NCBI GenBank assembly: GCA_030035585.1 | Contig: CM057477.1 | Coordinates: 58,571,447-58,635,446 of the forward strand | Reading direction: 5' to 3' | Length of the DNA stretch: 64,000 nucleotides | Source: Dugong dugon | Taxonomy: Eukaryota; Chordata; Mammalia; Sirenia; Dugongidae | Part shown: one piece after another, positions 56,190-64,000 of the stretch | Layout: each line of letters starts with the position of its first letter | How positions within the stretch are numbered: position 1 is the first letter of the stretch | Notes under the pieces: model-generated | Database searches by the model: none | What the model saw: the letters and a program-made list of their open reading frames with translations, nothing else | Told to the model about the DNA's origin: nothing | Translations under genes and position numbers: made by a program

Positions 56190-56580
56190 GTGCAATAATG
56201 GCTACCAGTTTGTTCAGACTTCTCCATACGCAAGCTCCTTTGCTCCATGACTTTGCCTCTCTTCCTATCAAGAGGCAGTCTCCTTCTCCACCCCTTGAGT
56301 CCGAGATTGGCCAAGTGTCTTACTTGGGCCAACAGAACAATAACAAATGTGCACAAGCAGAGGCTTGAGAAGTGACTTGCCCTCTCTTGATGGTGGGACC
56401 CCTTCTGATACCACTGAAACAACAGTTAGCCTAGTAGAGTATGCGAGCTACGCAGAGAGGACTCAGACATGTGAGCGAACCCATCCTAGACCATTGACCC
56501 CAGCCGAGCCAGCTCAGATTTGAAGAATCACCCAGACAACCCACAGAATCATGAAAAATAATCACGTATGTCATACACAT
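56190..56580 (+). repeat. Probable ancient interspersed repeat, family not named
   Basis: 'tgcctctcttcctatcaaga', 'ccccttgagtccgagattgg', 'gacatgtgagcgaacccatc', 'ctagaccattgaccccagcc' and 'acccacagaatcatgaaaaa' form a series I recognise from a common mammalian repeat, but I cannot name it with certainty. The minus-strand frame at 55967-56422 is repeat sequence. Confidence 0.6.
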
Positions 56581-56589
56581 AGCTGCTCA

Positions 56590-56690
56590 AAACTTACAAC
56601 TTGCCCATGGCCACATTGTTAGTAAATTTAAAGCCAAGATTTAAACCCATTCTCACTCTAGAATCCTATGTCCTTTCTACAACATCCTGA
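56590..56690 (-). repeat. MIR fragment
   Basis: 'cttgcccatggccacattgt' and 'agccaagatttaaacccatt' fit the reverse-complement MIR core. Confidence 0.6.
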
Positions 56691-57035
56691 ACATTTAAAA
56701 TATCAAATATTTTGACCTTTAAAATCCAGTTTGAATCCTCTCAGCAGACATTTTCCATATTTAAGATTACTAAAACATACGTTTAATCGACTACACAGAT
56801 TAAGAATTCAGACAACTGCAAGTTATAGAGAAGTTCGTCCCCAGGACTTATCAACCTCTCTCCCTTTGCTCTTGCTGCTGTTTCCCCACTATCTTTTCTC
56901 CCGGGCCTTGAAAACTATGCTAAAGTTCATCTGAAAAAATATATATGTAGGAAAAGAAACTTAAAAAAAAAAGAATAACGAAGACTGATATGCCTTACCA
57001 GACAACAAAATATAACAAGTAGTTATATATAGGAA

Positions 57036-57239
57036 TCCACTCATCCACCCACTGCTGTCAAGTCAATTCCGGCTCATAGCGACCCTGCAGGCAGAGTGGA
57101 ACTGCCCCATAGGGTTTCCAGGGCTGTAAATCTTTACAGAAGCACACTGCCATATCCCAAACAGCAGTTGGTGGGTTCAAACTGCCAACATTTCAGTTAG
57201 GAGCCGAGTGCTTACCCACTGCGCCACCAGGGCTCCTAT
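57036..57239 (-). repeat. AfroSINE, type B
   Basis: TSD tataggaa at 57028-57035 and 57240-57247. 'gctgtaaatctttacagaag' middle and 'gcgccaccagggctcc' head. Confidence 0.94.
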
Positions 57240-57261
57240 TATAGGAACAGATAGAATAGGG

Positions 57262-57358
57262 TATCAAAAAAGAGAACTGATACTATCAAAAAAGAGATCT
57301 GATACTATATACAAACTTAGGTTATGATAAACTATATACAAACTTAGGTTATGATAAA
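57262..57358. repeat. Two adjoining tandem duplications (22 bp x2, 27 bp x2)
   Basis: 57262-57305: a 22-bp unit starting 'tatcaaaaaagaga' twice, one mismatch. 57305-57358: a 27-bp unit starting 'ctatatacaaacttagg' twice, identical. The two arrays touch. Confidence 0.95.
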
Positions 57359-57479
57359 AACGGCATCAATAAAACATTAAATTCTATTTTATCTGAAGAA
57401 AAATCGTAGAAGGGCAGATTGTTCATTAAATGGTATTAGCTAACGATTTCAGTTGCTAGCCATGTGAAAAAAATCCCTA

Positions 57480-58725
57480 CATCACATTATTTTACTTGGA
57501 GCTTTAATGTAAAAAAAAAAAAGTACCAGAAAAAAATATAAGCATTTGTATATCGTTTGGTAAGGAATGCTTCTCTATGCATGACACCGAAGGCAGAAAA
57601 AAGAAAAAGATGACATCTGACTATATGAAAATTAAAAAGCACCATAACCAAAGCTAAGGCAAAGGGAAAATATTACAAAAGTCTTTAAAAAGAGAAAAAA
57701 CAACCAAACCTGTTCTTAGGTTTGGTTTACACAGGTGAACACGTTTGTCAAAAATCGGCAAATGCTTTACAAAAGACAAAGGTTTTGCTCCATTTAAAAA
57801 ACCAAAACTAGAAATCTTATATCATGTATTCTCAATATTCCATTCTCAAAGAAAAAAACTTTGGCTCCCTCATCAAAAGATTAACAAATGAGCATGCAAT
57901 TCCATGTTTTAAGTTAAAATAAAATGTTTAAGGTGAAAAGATTTATGCATTTCATTTTACGTAAATTTTATCTCAAAATAAAATAAAAACGAAACAATAT
58001 TGAAACTCTAATCAATGATATGCATGATAAAGTATTTAGGAAGAAATGTACTAATGTCTGCAATTTACTTTAAAATGTATCCCTCCCCAAAAAAATAATA
58101 TGAAGTTATGGATAGATAAAATAATAAATAGATGAATGTGTAATAAAGCAAATATTGTAAAGTGCTAATGGTAAAATCTAGGTAGCAAGTATATAAATGT
58201 TCACTGCAAAATTCTTTCAACTTTGCTGTAAAAAACATGAAAAACTTTAGTAATAAAATGAGGGAGAAAAAAGCTAATAAATAAAAAACTCCAATAGAAA
58301 AATAATCTCTTCACAAAAGAAATTTGTTCAAAGATGTTTGTTCTCACAACCTCAGAGCAGGGGGAAAAAATCCTATTTTTAACTAATAAATTAGCAAAGA
58401 TTAAAATAAAAAAAATCTTAATATACGTATATATCCATCCAGCATTTTCAGTCCTAGAAATTTATTCTAACAAAATAAACACATATGCAAAGTTGTAGAT
58501 CGATGTTCAGCACAGTATTGTTCAAAATGGCAAGAAAAAAAAGCAGGAACAGTTATATAAATAAGGAGATGTACAGAAATTTTCTCATTATATGGAATGT
58601 ACCATACCATTCAGTCATTAAAAACAATTATCTATATAAAATGGTGTAGACATGAAAAAATCTCCAGGGTACATTTAAGTGAAATATGAAAGTTAGAAAT
58701 TAGTATATGTGACACCACAATCAAC
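57480..58725 (+). mobile_element. Decayed old L1 fragments
   Basis: 57560-57640 resembles ORF2 ('catctgactatatgaaaatt'). 57985-58275 resembles an old L1 3'UTR ('aagtatttaggaagaaatgt', 'gtctgcaatttactttaaaa', 'aaattctttcaactttgctg'). 58430-58725 is again ORF2 end ('ccattcagtcattaaaaaca'). The order suggests two different insertions. Confidence 0.65.
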
Positions 58726-58855
58726 ATTTATATATGCATGGTCTACACTTCATTATCTGAAATAATGGTCAACTAGAATCTACAGTTCTTACAATAATCA
58801 CTAGGATTTTTATGATTTCCTTCATTTGAATTTGTTATTCAGTACCTAAGTAACT

Positions 58856-59190
58856 GTTTTGGACCGTGGTGGTTTATAGTAGAATTCTTGCCTTCCATGA
58901 GACACCCAGGTTCAATTCCCAGCTAATGCACTTTATGCACAGCAACCACCTGCCTGTCAGTGGAAACTTCTGTGTTGCTGAACAGATCTCAGTGGAGCTT
59001 CCAGACTAAGCAGAGTAGGAATAAAGGTCTGGCCATCTACTTCCAAAAATCAACCAATGAAAGCCCTATGGATCACAATGGTCTGACTGGCAACAGATCG
59101 AAAGGATGGTATAGGACTGAGTAGCATTTTATTCCATTGGGCCTGGGGTCCTCACGAGTCAGGGACAACATAACTGGAGCTAACAACATT
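58856..59190 (+). repeat. tRNA-Gly-derived SINE with RTE-like tail
   Basis: 58861-58930 aligns to tRNA-Gly: 'gtggtggtttatagtagaat', 'tcttgccttccatgagacac', then B box 'ggttcaattcc' and 'agctaatgca'. A unique body follows, then a tail 'gggtcctcacgagtcaggga' with 'taactggagctaacaac', which resembles the RTE/AfroSINE terminus. Flanks taagtaact / taagaaact (58847-58855, 59191-59199) suggest a TSD. The tRNA part is too mutated to be a functional tRNA gene. Confidence 0.8.
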
Positions 59191-59216
59191 TAAGAAACTC
59201 CTATGTGCCTGAAAAA

Positions 59217-59893
59217 GAGCTTGGTTGCTGTCTTAGTCATCTAGTGCTGCTCCAACAGAAATACCACGAGTGGATGGCTTTAACAAAGAGAAATTTATTC
59301 TCTCAGTCCAGTAGGCTACAAGTCCAAATTCAGGGCATCAGCTCCAGGAGAAGGCTCTGTCTCTCTCTGTTGACTGTGGAGGAAGGTTCTCGTCGTCATC
59401 TATCTTCCCTTGGTCTGGAAGCATCTCAGCACAGGAACCTCAGGTCCAAAGGACGCATTCTGCTCCCGGCACTGCTTTCTTGGTGGTATGACATTCCTGT
59501 GTGTCTCTGCTCGCTTCTCACTTTTATATCTCAGAAGAGATTGGATTAAGGCACTATCTAATCTTGTAAACCTCGTCAATATAACCTCATCACAGTGATA
59601 GAATTAACAACACATAAGGAGATCACATGTAATCTCATCATAGTGATAGAGTTTACAACACATAAGGAAATCACATCAGATTACACAATCATACAATACT
59701 GGGAATTACGACCCAACCAAGTTGACAAATATTTTTGGGGGACACAATTCAATCCATGACAGCTGCTAACCAAAAGGTCAGCAGTATGAATCCGCAGGCT
59801 GCTCCTTGGAAACCCTATGGGACGGTTCTACTCTGTCCTATAGGGTCACTATGAGTCAAAATAGACTTGATGGCAATGGCTTTGGTTTTTTGG
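59217..59893 (+). repeat. AfroSINE, type A, 5'-truncated, split by an LTR
   Basis: SINE sequence is at 59217-59228 and 59762-59893; joined ends read ...gagcttgg / ctgctaaccaaaagg.... A perfect 14-bp SINE TSD, tatgtgcctgaaaa, lies at 59202-59215 and 59894-59907. Confidence 0.93.
59229..59761 (-). mobile_element. Solo MaLR-like LTR nested in a SINE
   Basis: Termini tgtcttagtcatctagtgct and cacaattcaatccatgaca are the reverse complements of the ends of 11144-11665. The 5-bp flanks gttgc / gctgc (4/5) fit an ERV integration duplication. It holds a local duplication ('catcatagtgatagagttta'-like, about 59589-59660). No viral genes are present. Confidence 0.9.
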
Positions 59894-59907
59894 TATGTGC
59901 CTGAAAA

Positions 59908-60109
59908 GGTCCCTAGGTGGCACAAATGGTTTGCACTTGACTGCTAACCTACAGGCTGCAGGCAACTTTTAGGTACCACAGAAGTAAAGGCCTGGAGATC
60001 TGCTTCTATTAAACTTATAGTCAAGAAAACTCTATGAAGCAGTTCGACTCTGTAACACAGGGGTTTTACCATGAGTCAGAATCAACTTGAAGGCAACTAA
60101 AAACAGACA
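59908..60109 (+). repeat. AfroSINE, type C
   Basis: 'ggtccctaggtggcacaaat' head, 'ggcctggagatctgcttcta' middle, 'gaatcaacttgaaggcaact' end. It starts exactly at the 3' TSD of the preceding SINE and is followed by the related atgtgtctgg. Confidence 0.92.
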
Positions 60110-60435
60110 ACATGTGTCTGGCAGTGTTCTATACACTCAAAATACAGTGGTAAACGATTCAAGCATGGTCCTTGCCCACAAACAACTGATATTCTCGTGT
60201 GGAGGAAGGGTGACCAAGAAAACCCAGAAGGACGGCCTCTCTGAAAAGATGACAGCTGATATGAGATCTGAATGATAAGGAACCAGTCAGGTAAAGAGGC
60301 TGGAGAGTAATAATCTAAGCAGGGGAAATTATAGGCACAAAGGCAAGGGGGCAGGAAAGAGGCTGGCGGTATATTCAAGAAAATGAAAGGAAGCACCATG
60401 GCTAGAGTGCACAGAGCGGGGAGGAAGTGTGGAAA
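60110..60435 (-). repeat. L2 LINE 3' portion
   Basis: 'catggtccttgcccacaaac', 'acggcctctctgaaaagatg', 'gatatgagatctgaatgata' and 'aggcacaaaggcaagggggc' follow L2 in reverse complement. Confidence 0.8.
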
Positions 60436-60579
60436 GCAGCTAGAGAAGTACTCACACTGAACATGTATCACTTTCACAACCAGAGAAAAAAGGATCAAGC
60501 TGATTCCATCCTAAGAAACAAAAGGCCTATACCATGACCCTAATCATATAGGCAGACGACATTTCAAAAACCTTTCCTT

Positions 60580-60680
60580 ACTAAGGGCTTGATATACATA
60601 CCTCATTTAATCCTCATGATACCAAAAACAAACTCACTGCTGCTGAATCGATTCCAACTCTTAAGTACCCATTAAGACTT
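60580..60680 (-). repeat. MIR trace with truncated AfroSINE tail
   Basis: 'cctcatttaatcctcatgat' is MIR-like. 60624-60660 ('actcactgctgctgaatcga') is the last part of an AfroSINE in reverse complement. Confidence 0.65.
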
Positions 60681-60694
60681 CAAAGCGAGTAGTC

Positions 60695-60840
60695 TTGGAG
60701 CAACAATTTTCCAAAGCCAATCCACAGACCATTTAAGAAACATGCACACATGCACACACACACATACACACAGCTCAAGATTCAAATTAAGTAGGTCTCA
60801 GGTGATTCTAGGAACCTCAATTTGTAACTTCCCAGATGAC
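60695..60840. repeat. Possible MER5-like element with (CA)n
   Basis: (CA)n-rich 60740-60772, and 'aagtaggtctcaggtgattc' resembles MER5-type sequence. The assignment is weak. Confidence 0.4.
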
Positions 60841-61079
60841 CAGAAGTTAGTACAGTGAGAAGCAGACCTTCATACCTCAACAGGCCTGACTGCACCCATG
60901 TGTACAGTCTCAGATACTACACCGAGACAAGTCAGTGGGAAGGTTATATTTGTATCCAGTAGGCCCTACTATTAAAGGAATCGGCAAGTGTTTAATATCT
61001 TTTTCAAATATTTCACAGTACCTAAAGAAGATTTGTTTTAAATTCAAGTTTTTCCTTAAAAACAAAAACAAAAAACCTC

Positions 61080-61700
61080 CAGGATTTGAAACTACAACTC
61101 AAGTCCCCACCACCCTACCCCTATCTACCATTCTTTCTTACTCCCTTCACTTCTTGGGCAGATTTCCTCAAAGGCTTGTCTACACGTACCAATTTTGTTT
61201 CCTCATCTCCCATTCATTCCTGAATCCACTCTTATCTAATACTGCCCCTATTCTGCCACTGAATGTTTTCTAACTAAAGCCAACGACCTCCACAGAGCTA
61301 AATCCAATTAGCATTTTCAGAACTCGTTCTTTTAGGCCTATAAAATCATTTGATCCTCTTGAAGCACTTGTTTGGCTTTTCTGAAACTATGCTCTCTCCT
61401 GGTTTCCCCAAATTCTCTAACTCCTCCTCCTCAGTCTTCTCTGTCCCACCTCCTCTACCTCACCATTGAACACTAGAGGTCCTAAAGGCTTAGTTCAAAG
61501 CCGTTTTCTCACTCCAGACTCTCCCTGGGAAAACTCACCCATTTCTAGGGCTTCAACTACCAAGTCAAGAGTACAATGGTGAAAATCAACTATGCTCAAT
61601 ACCCTTGACAGATCCCTTAAATTCCCTCTTTGAGTACACTTTACCATATTTACAGGCCACATTGTCATGTCATGTATCATGTCAATAAATCCAATCAAAG
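61080..61700 (+). repeat. L2 LINE ORF2 segment
   Basis: 'tctctcctggtttccccaaa', 'ctcctcctcagtcttctctg', 'agaggtcctaaaggcttagt' and 'tctagggcttcaactaccaa' are in L2 order, sense on the plus strand. Confidence 0.8.
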
Positions 61701-61771
61701 AATTTTTTCCTCTAATATTTAAGCACCAGACTAAGCAGATAAGTTAAATTTAAAGGTCATATTGTACAAAA

Positions 61772-61973
61772 GGGAGTCCCTGAGTGGTGCAAACAGTTAA
61801 GCGCTCAGCTGCTAACTAAATGTTGGAGGTTCGAGCCCACCCAGAAGTGCCTTGAAGAAAAGCCTGGCAATCTACTTCTGAAAAATCAGGAACTGACAAC
61901 CCTATGGAATACAGTTCTACTCTGACACTCGTGGGGTCACCATGAGTTGGAGCTGACTTGATGGTAACTGGTT
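61772..61973 (+). repeat. AfroSINE, type C
   Basis: Perfect 12-bp TSD, tattgtacaaaa, at 61760-61771 and 61974-61985; 'ggagtccctgagtggtgcaa' head. Confidence 0.95.
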
Positions 61974-61989
61974 TATTGTACAAAAAAGT

Positions 61990-62520
61990 ACACAATTTTT
62001 CTCCTTACTTTCACTTCATTCCATCCTTCATACTCCCTGGCTTAAAATCTATGTCTGCCCACTCTGCTTAAGATACAATTCAAAATCCTTACCAAGGCCT
62101 AAGATTCCTTATTGTTGGTGTCTGATACCTGTCATTCTCATCTCCCTTTATATCTCTCTACATTACAGTGCCTGAGATCTTCTTTGATTTCCCAAAGTGT
62201 ACCCTTTCTTTCCTGCTTCAGACCATTTGCAAAATGCTATTCTCTCAGCTTCACTTCCCCTTCCCATCTACCCCTTCCTACTAGCCATCACTTACTCACC
62301 CTTCAGTCTCTTAAATAACCTCAATTCCTCAGGAAAGTCTTCTTGTCCAGTGCCTTCCCTCCCACCCTGGTAGGAGTCCCCGTTTTGCATGCAACACTAA
62401 AGCACTTTTTACTTAACTCAGTGTCTGTCTTTCCCACCAAACTGTAACTCCATGAGGATCTTCTCCGCTTTGTTCACTGTTATATCCCAGCACCTAACAC
62501 TCAATTATCGGAGAAAATAG
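61990..62520 (+). repeat. L2 LINE 3' segment, continuation
   Basis: 'caaaatccttaccaaggcct', 'gcacttt...cagtgtctgt', 'ctccatgaggatcttctccg' and 'cactgttatatcccagcacc' carry L2 to near its 3' end. Confidence 0.8.
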
Positions 62521-62524
62521 TAAC

Positions 62525-64000
62525 TTCATCCCTTTACAGGTGCTTTTTACACTCCTGTACGTACTTTGCATATCCAAATACAAATTCAGATTTGCTTTTA
62601 TATAAACTTTATGTGCCTTCTCTTTCCTACAAATTTGTGGCAAAAAGCCCTTTTAAAATATGCCGCATAAAATAAAGAAAAACATTCTAGAAATTACTGA
62701 CAATGCAAAAGAAAAAATATTCTTTCAAAGTAGGATTTTAAAGGACACTAAAATTGTGGTTTGTGTGAAACGGCACAAAAACAAGGGAGAACAAGTAACA
62801 GAAAGGTATTCCCGCTCATATCTAAAATTTCCTAATGCCAACTGCCTGCTTGGAGTCCCGAATTCCTTAAGCCTATGTTCTGCCTTCCATCAGAATACTC
62901 CCCTACCTCGCCCCCCAACTATATGCTGGGGCACCTTGGGGTCATATCCTTCACCTGTGGTCATACCCTTCACCTGTGGTCATACCCTTCCTGAACTGCT
63001 TTCTACTTTGGCTCCTGTAACTGGGTCAGTGCCTGCCCTAGGAAGTGGGTGATTCAGTCAGTAGCAGGACCCCATTTCTCCCAGGTAACAGGATCATCCA
63101 TGTCCCTAGGCATGAGAGGGTATCAGCGATAGACACAAAGTTAGGAAAGCTAGGATAAAACAAATCCCATTAAGACCCTGAAAGCTGGAATTAAATGTTG
63201 GATTAAATCTGGAAACAGATAAAAAGCTTCACACAGAGCAATATCCCAACACATCCTGAACCAGAAATGTATCCTGATCTTAGGATTCCGAATTCAAAAG
63301 AGGCTGTAACTATGTAAATTAAAAGATTAGACTACAAATAAAGATTTAAGATAATCTAGATGGATTTTCTGGATCTAGAAGTTGCTAGCTAAGTATCTCC
63401 CCAGAGATCTAAATTAGAGCACAAAATTCAAAGATATTTATATAATAGTGACATCGAAGAATAAAAATAAAAGGAAGCCTGTCAAAATTTGCACACCCAT
63501 ACACTCAAAACTTGTAAAACAGCTGTTAAATGCTTTACCAAAATTCAAGTCATCTATGCTGAGATTATTTTTCAAAGAACAAAATGTTTTATATTTACAT
63601 TTGTGAAAATGAACTCAGGTGTGAAAAAAGAAAGCTAATCCTAAAATAGTCACCTTTCTAAGCTAAAAGGTAGATACTGTATAATAAAATTTCTTAATTG
63701 TAAGTTAAATGTTAAACTGAAAATTTATTTTTCAATTAGTAAGTTCAATGTCACAGTTTTAAGAAGGATGTGCTAGTAACACCATTAAAGAAAATTCTAA
63801 AACATACACATATCTCTAACTTTATTGGCTCTTCATGCCAATACTTAAGAAAAGAGCAAACAGACCATAAAGTACTTTGAAAGTTACTTTTCTTAAGCCT
63901 TATCGAACTAGTACCATTTTTTTTTAACATGGCAATGGACCTTGGACACCTGATAAACATTGATTTTTACCATTCATAATCTACTTCACTTATAATTACA
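62525..64000. other. Single-copy DNA with a short tandem repeat
   Basis: A 19-bp unit starting 'tcatacccttcacctgtgg' occurs about 2.6 times at 62942-62990. Otherwise no recognised element; the frame at 62660-63052 has no family resemblance. Confidence 0.4.

Noticed and set aside
55967-56422. 151-codon minus-strand frame
   Set aside because: It runs through L2 and another interspersed repeat in antisense.
58861-58930. Possible tRNA-Gly gene
   Set aside because: Several stem-breaking changes, and it is continuous with a SINE body and tail.
62942-62990. CRISPR-like direct repeats
   Set aside because: Units are contiguous with no spacers, in a mammalian genome.

Overview
The window is non-coding-rich mammalian nuclear DNA. 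Its dominant repeat is a tRNA-derived SINE with an intact-looking A box and B box and a tail ending near 'gagtcgactcgacggcaa', which I recognise as the AfroSINE type of Afrotheria. Lineage-specific L1, RTE (Bov-B-like) and MaLR-like LTR copies accompany it. I therefore read the source as an afrotherian, most likely an elephant or close relative. No prokaryotic genes, CRISPR arrays, rRNA or genuine tRNA genes are visible.

The only protein-coding sequence I can support is one exon on the minus strand at 4641-4930. It carries a 5'UTR and the first 24 codons of ELF1, the ETS-family transcription factor, bounded by a good acceptor and donor. Positions 1-4640 are the start of the next ELF1 intron. 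Everything to the right of 4930 is the intron upstream of the start-codon exon and, further right, more upstream intron or intergenic DNA. A single-copy block at about 34829-35060 looks like an alternative promoter or untranslated first exon for the same gene (inference only).

Layout. 1-4640: intron with MIR, old L1 and L1 3' ends. 4641-4930: ELF1 exon. 5-25 kb: intron with scattered SINEs, an RTE 3' end (10165-10556), a MaLR-like LTR (11144-11665), a dimeric-looking L1 3' end (about 11915-12447), two Tigger-like DNA elements (14757-15019, 18676-19010) and L2/MIR fossils. 24.9-29.2 kb: a decayed hAT transposase gene and a second hAT element sitting inside an old L1. 30.4-31.5 kb: RTE and SINE copies stacked at reused target sites. 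32-38 kb: mostly single-copy DNA with the candidate promoter and a recent 129-bp tandem duplication. 39-50 kb: L1 country, with one minus-strand copy (39046-41979), two plus-strand copies, and an L1 nested in an L1. 50-64 kb: L2 and L1 fossils with many SINEs, inverted SINE pairs, an LTR nested in a SINE, and a tRNA-Gly-derived SINE.

SINE subtypes used below: type A, about 165 bp, no middle insert. Type B, about 205 bp, with a middle segment ending 'ataaagattacagcc'. Type C, with a 'gtccctgggtggtgcaaa' head and a 'gaaaaatcagccattgaaaaccc'-like middle. Family names are from memory; boundaries of old repeats (MIR, L2, old L1) are approximate to a few tens of bases, and target-site duplications (TSDs) were read directly.
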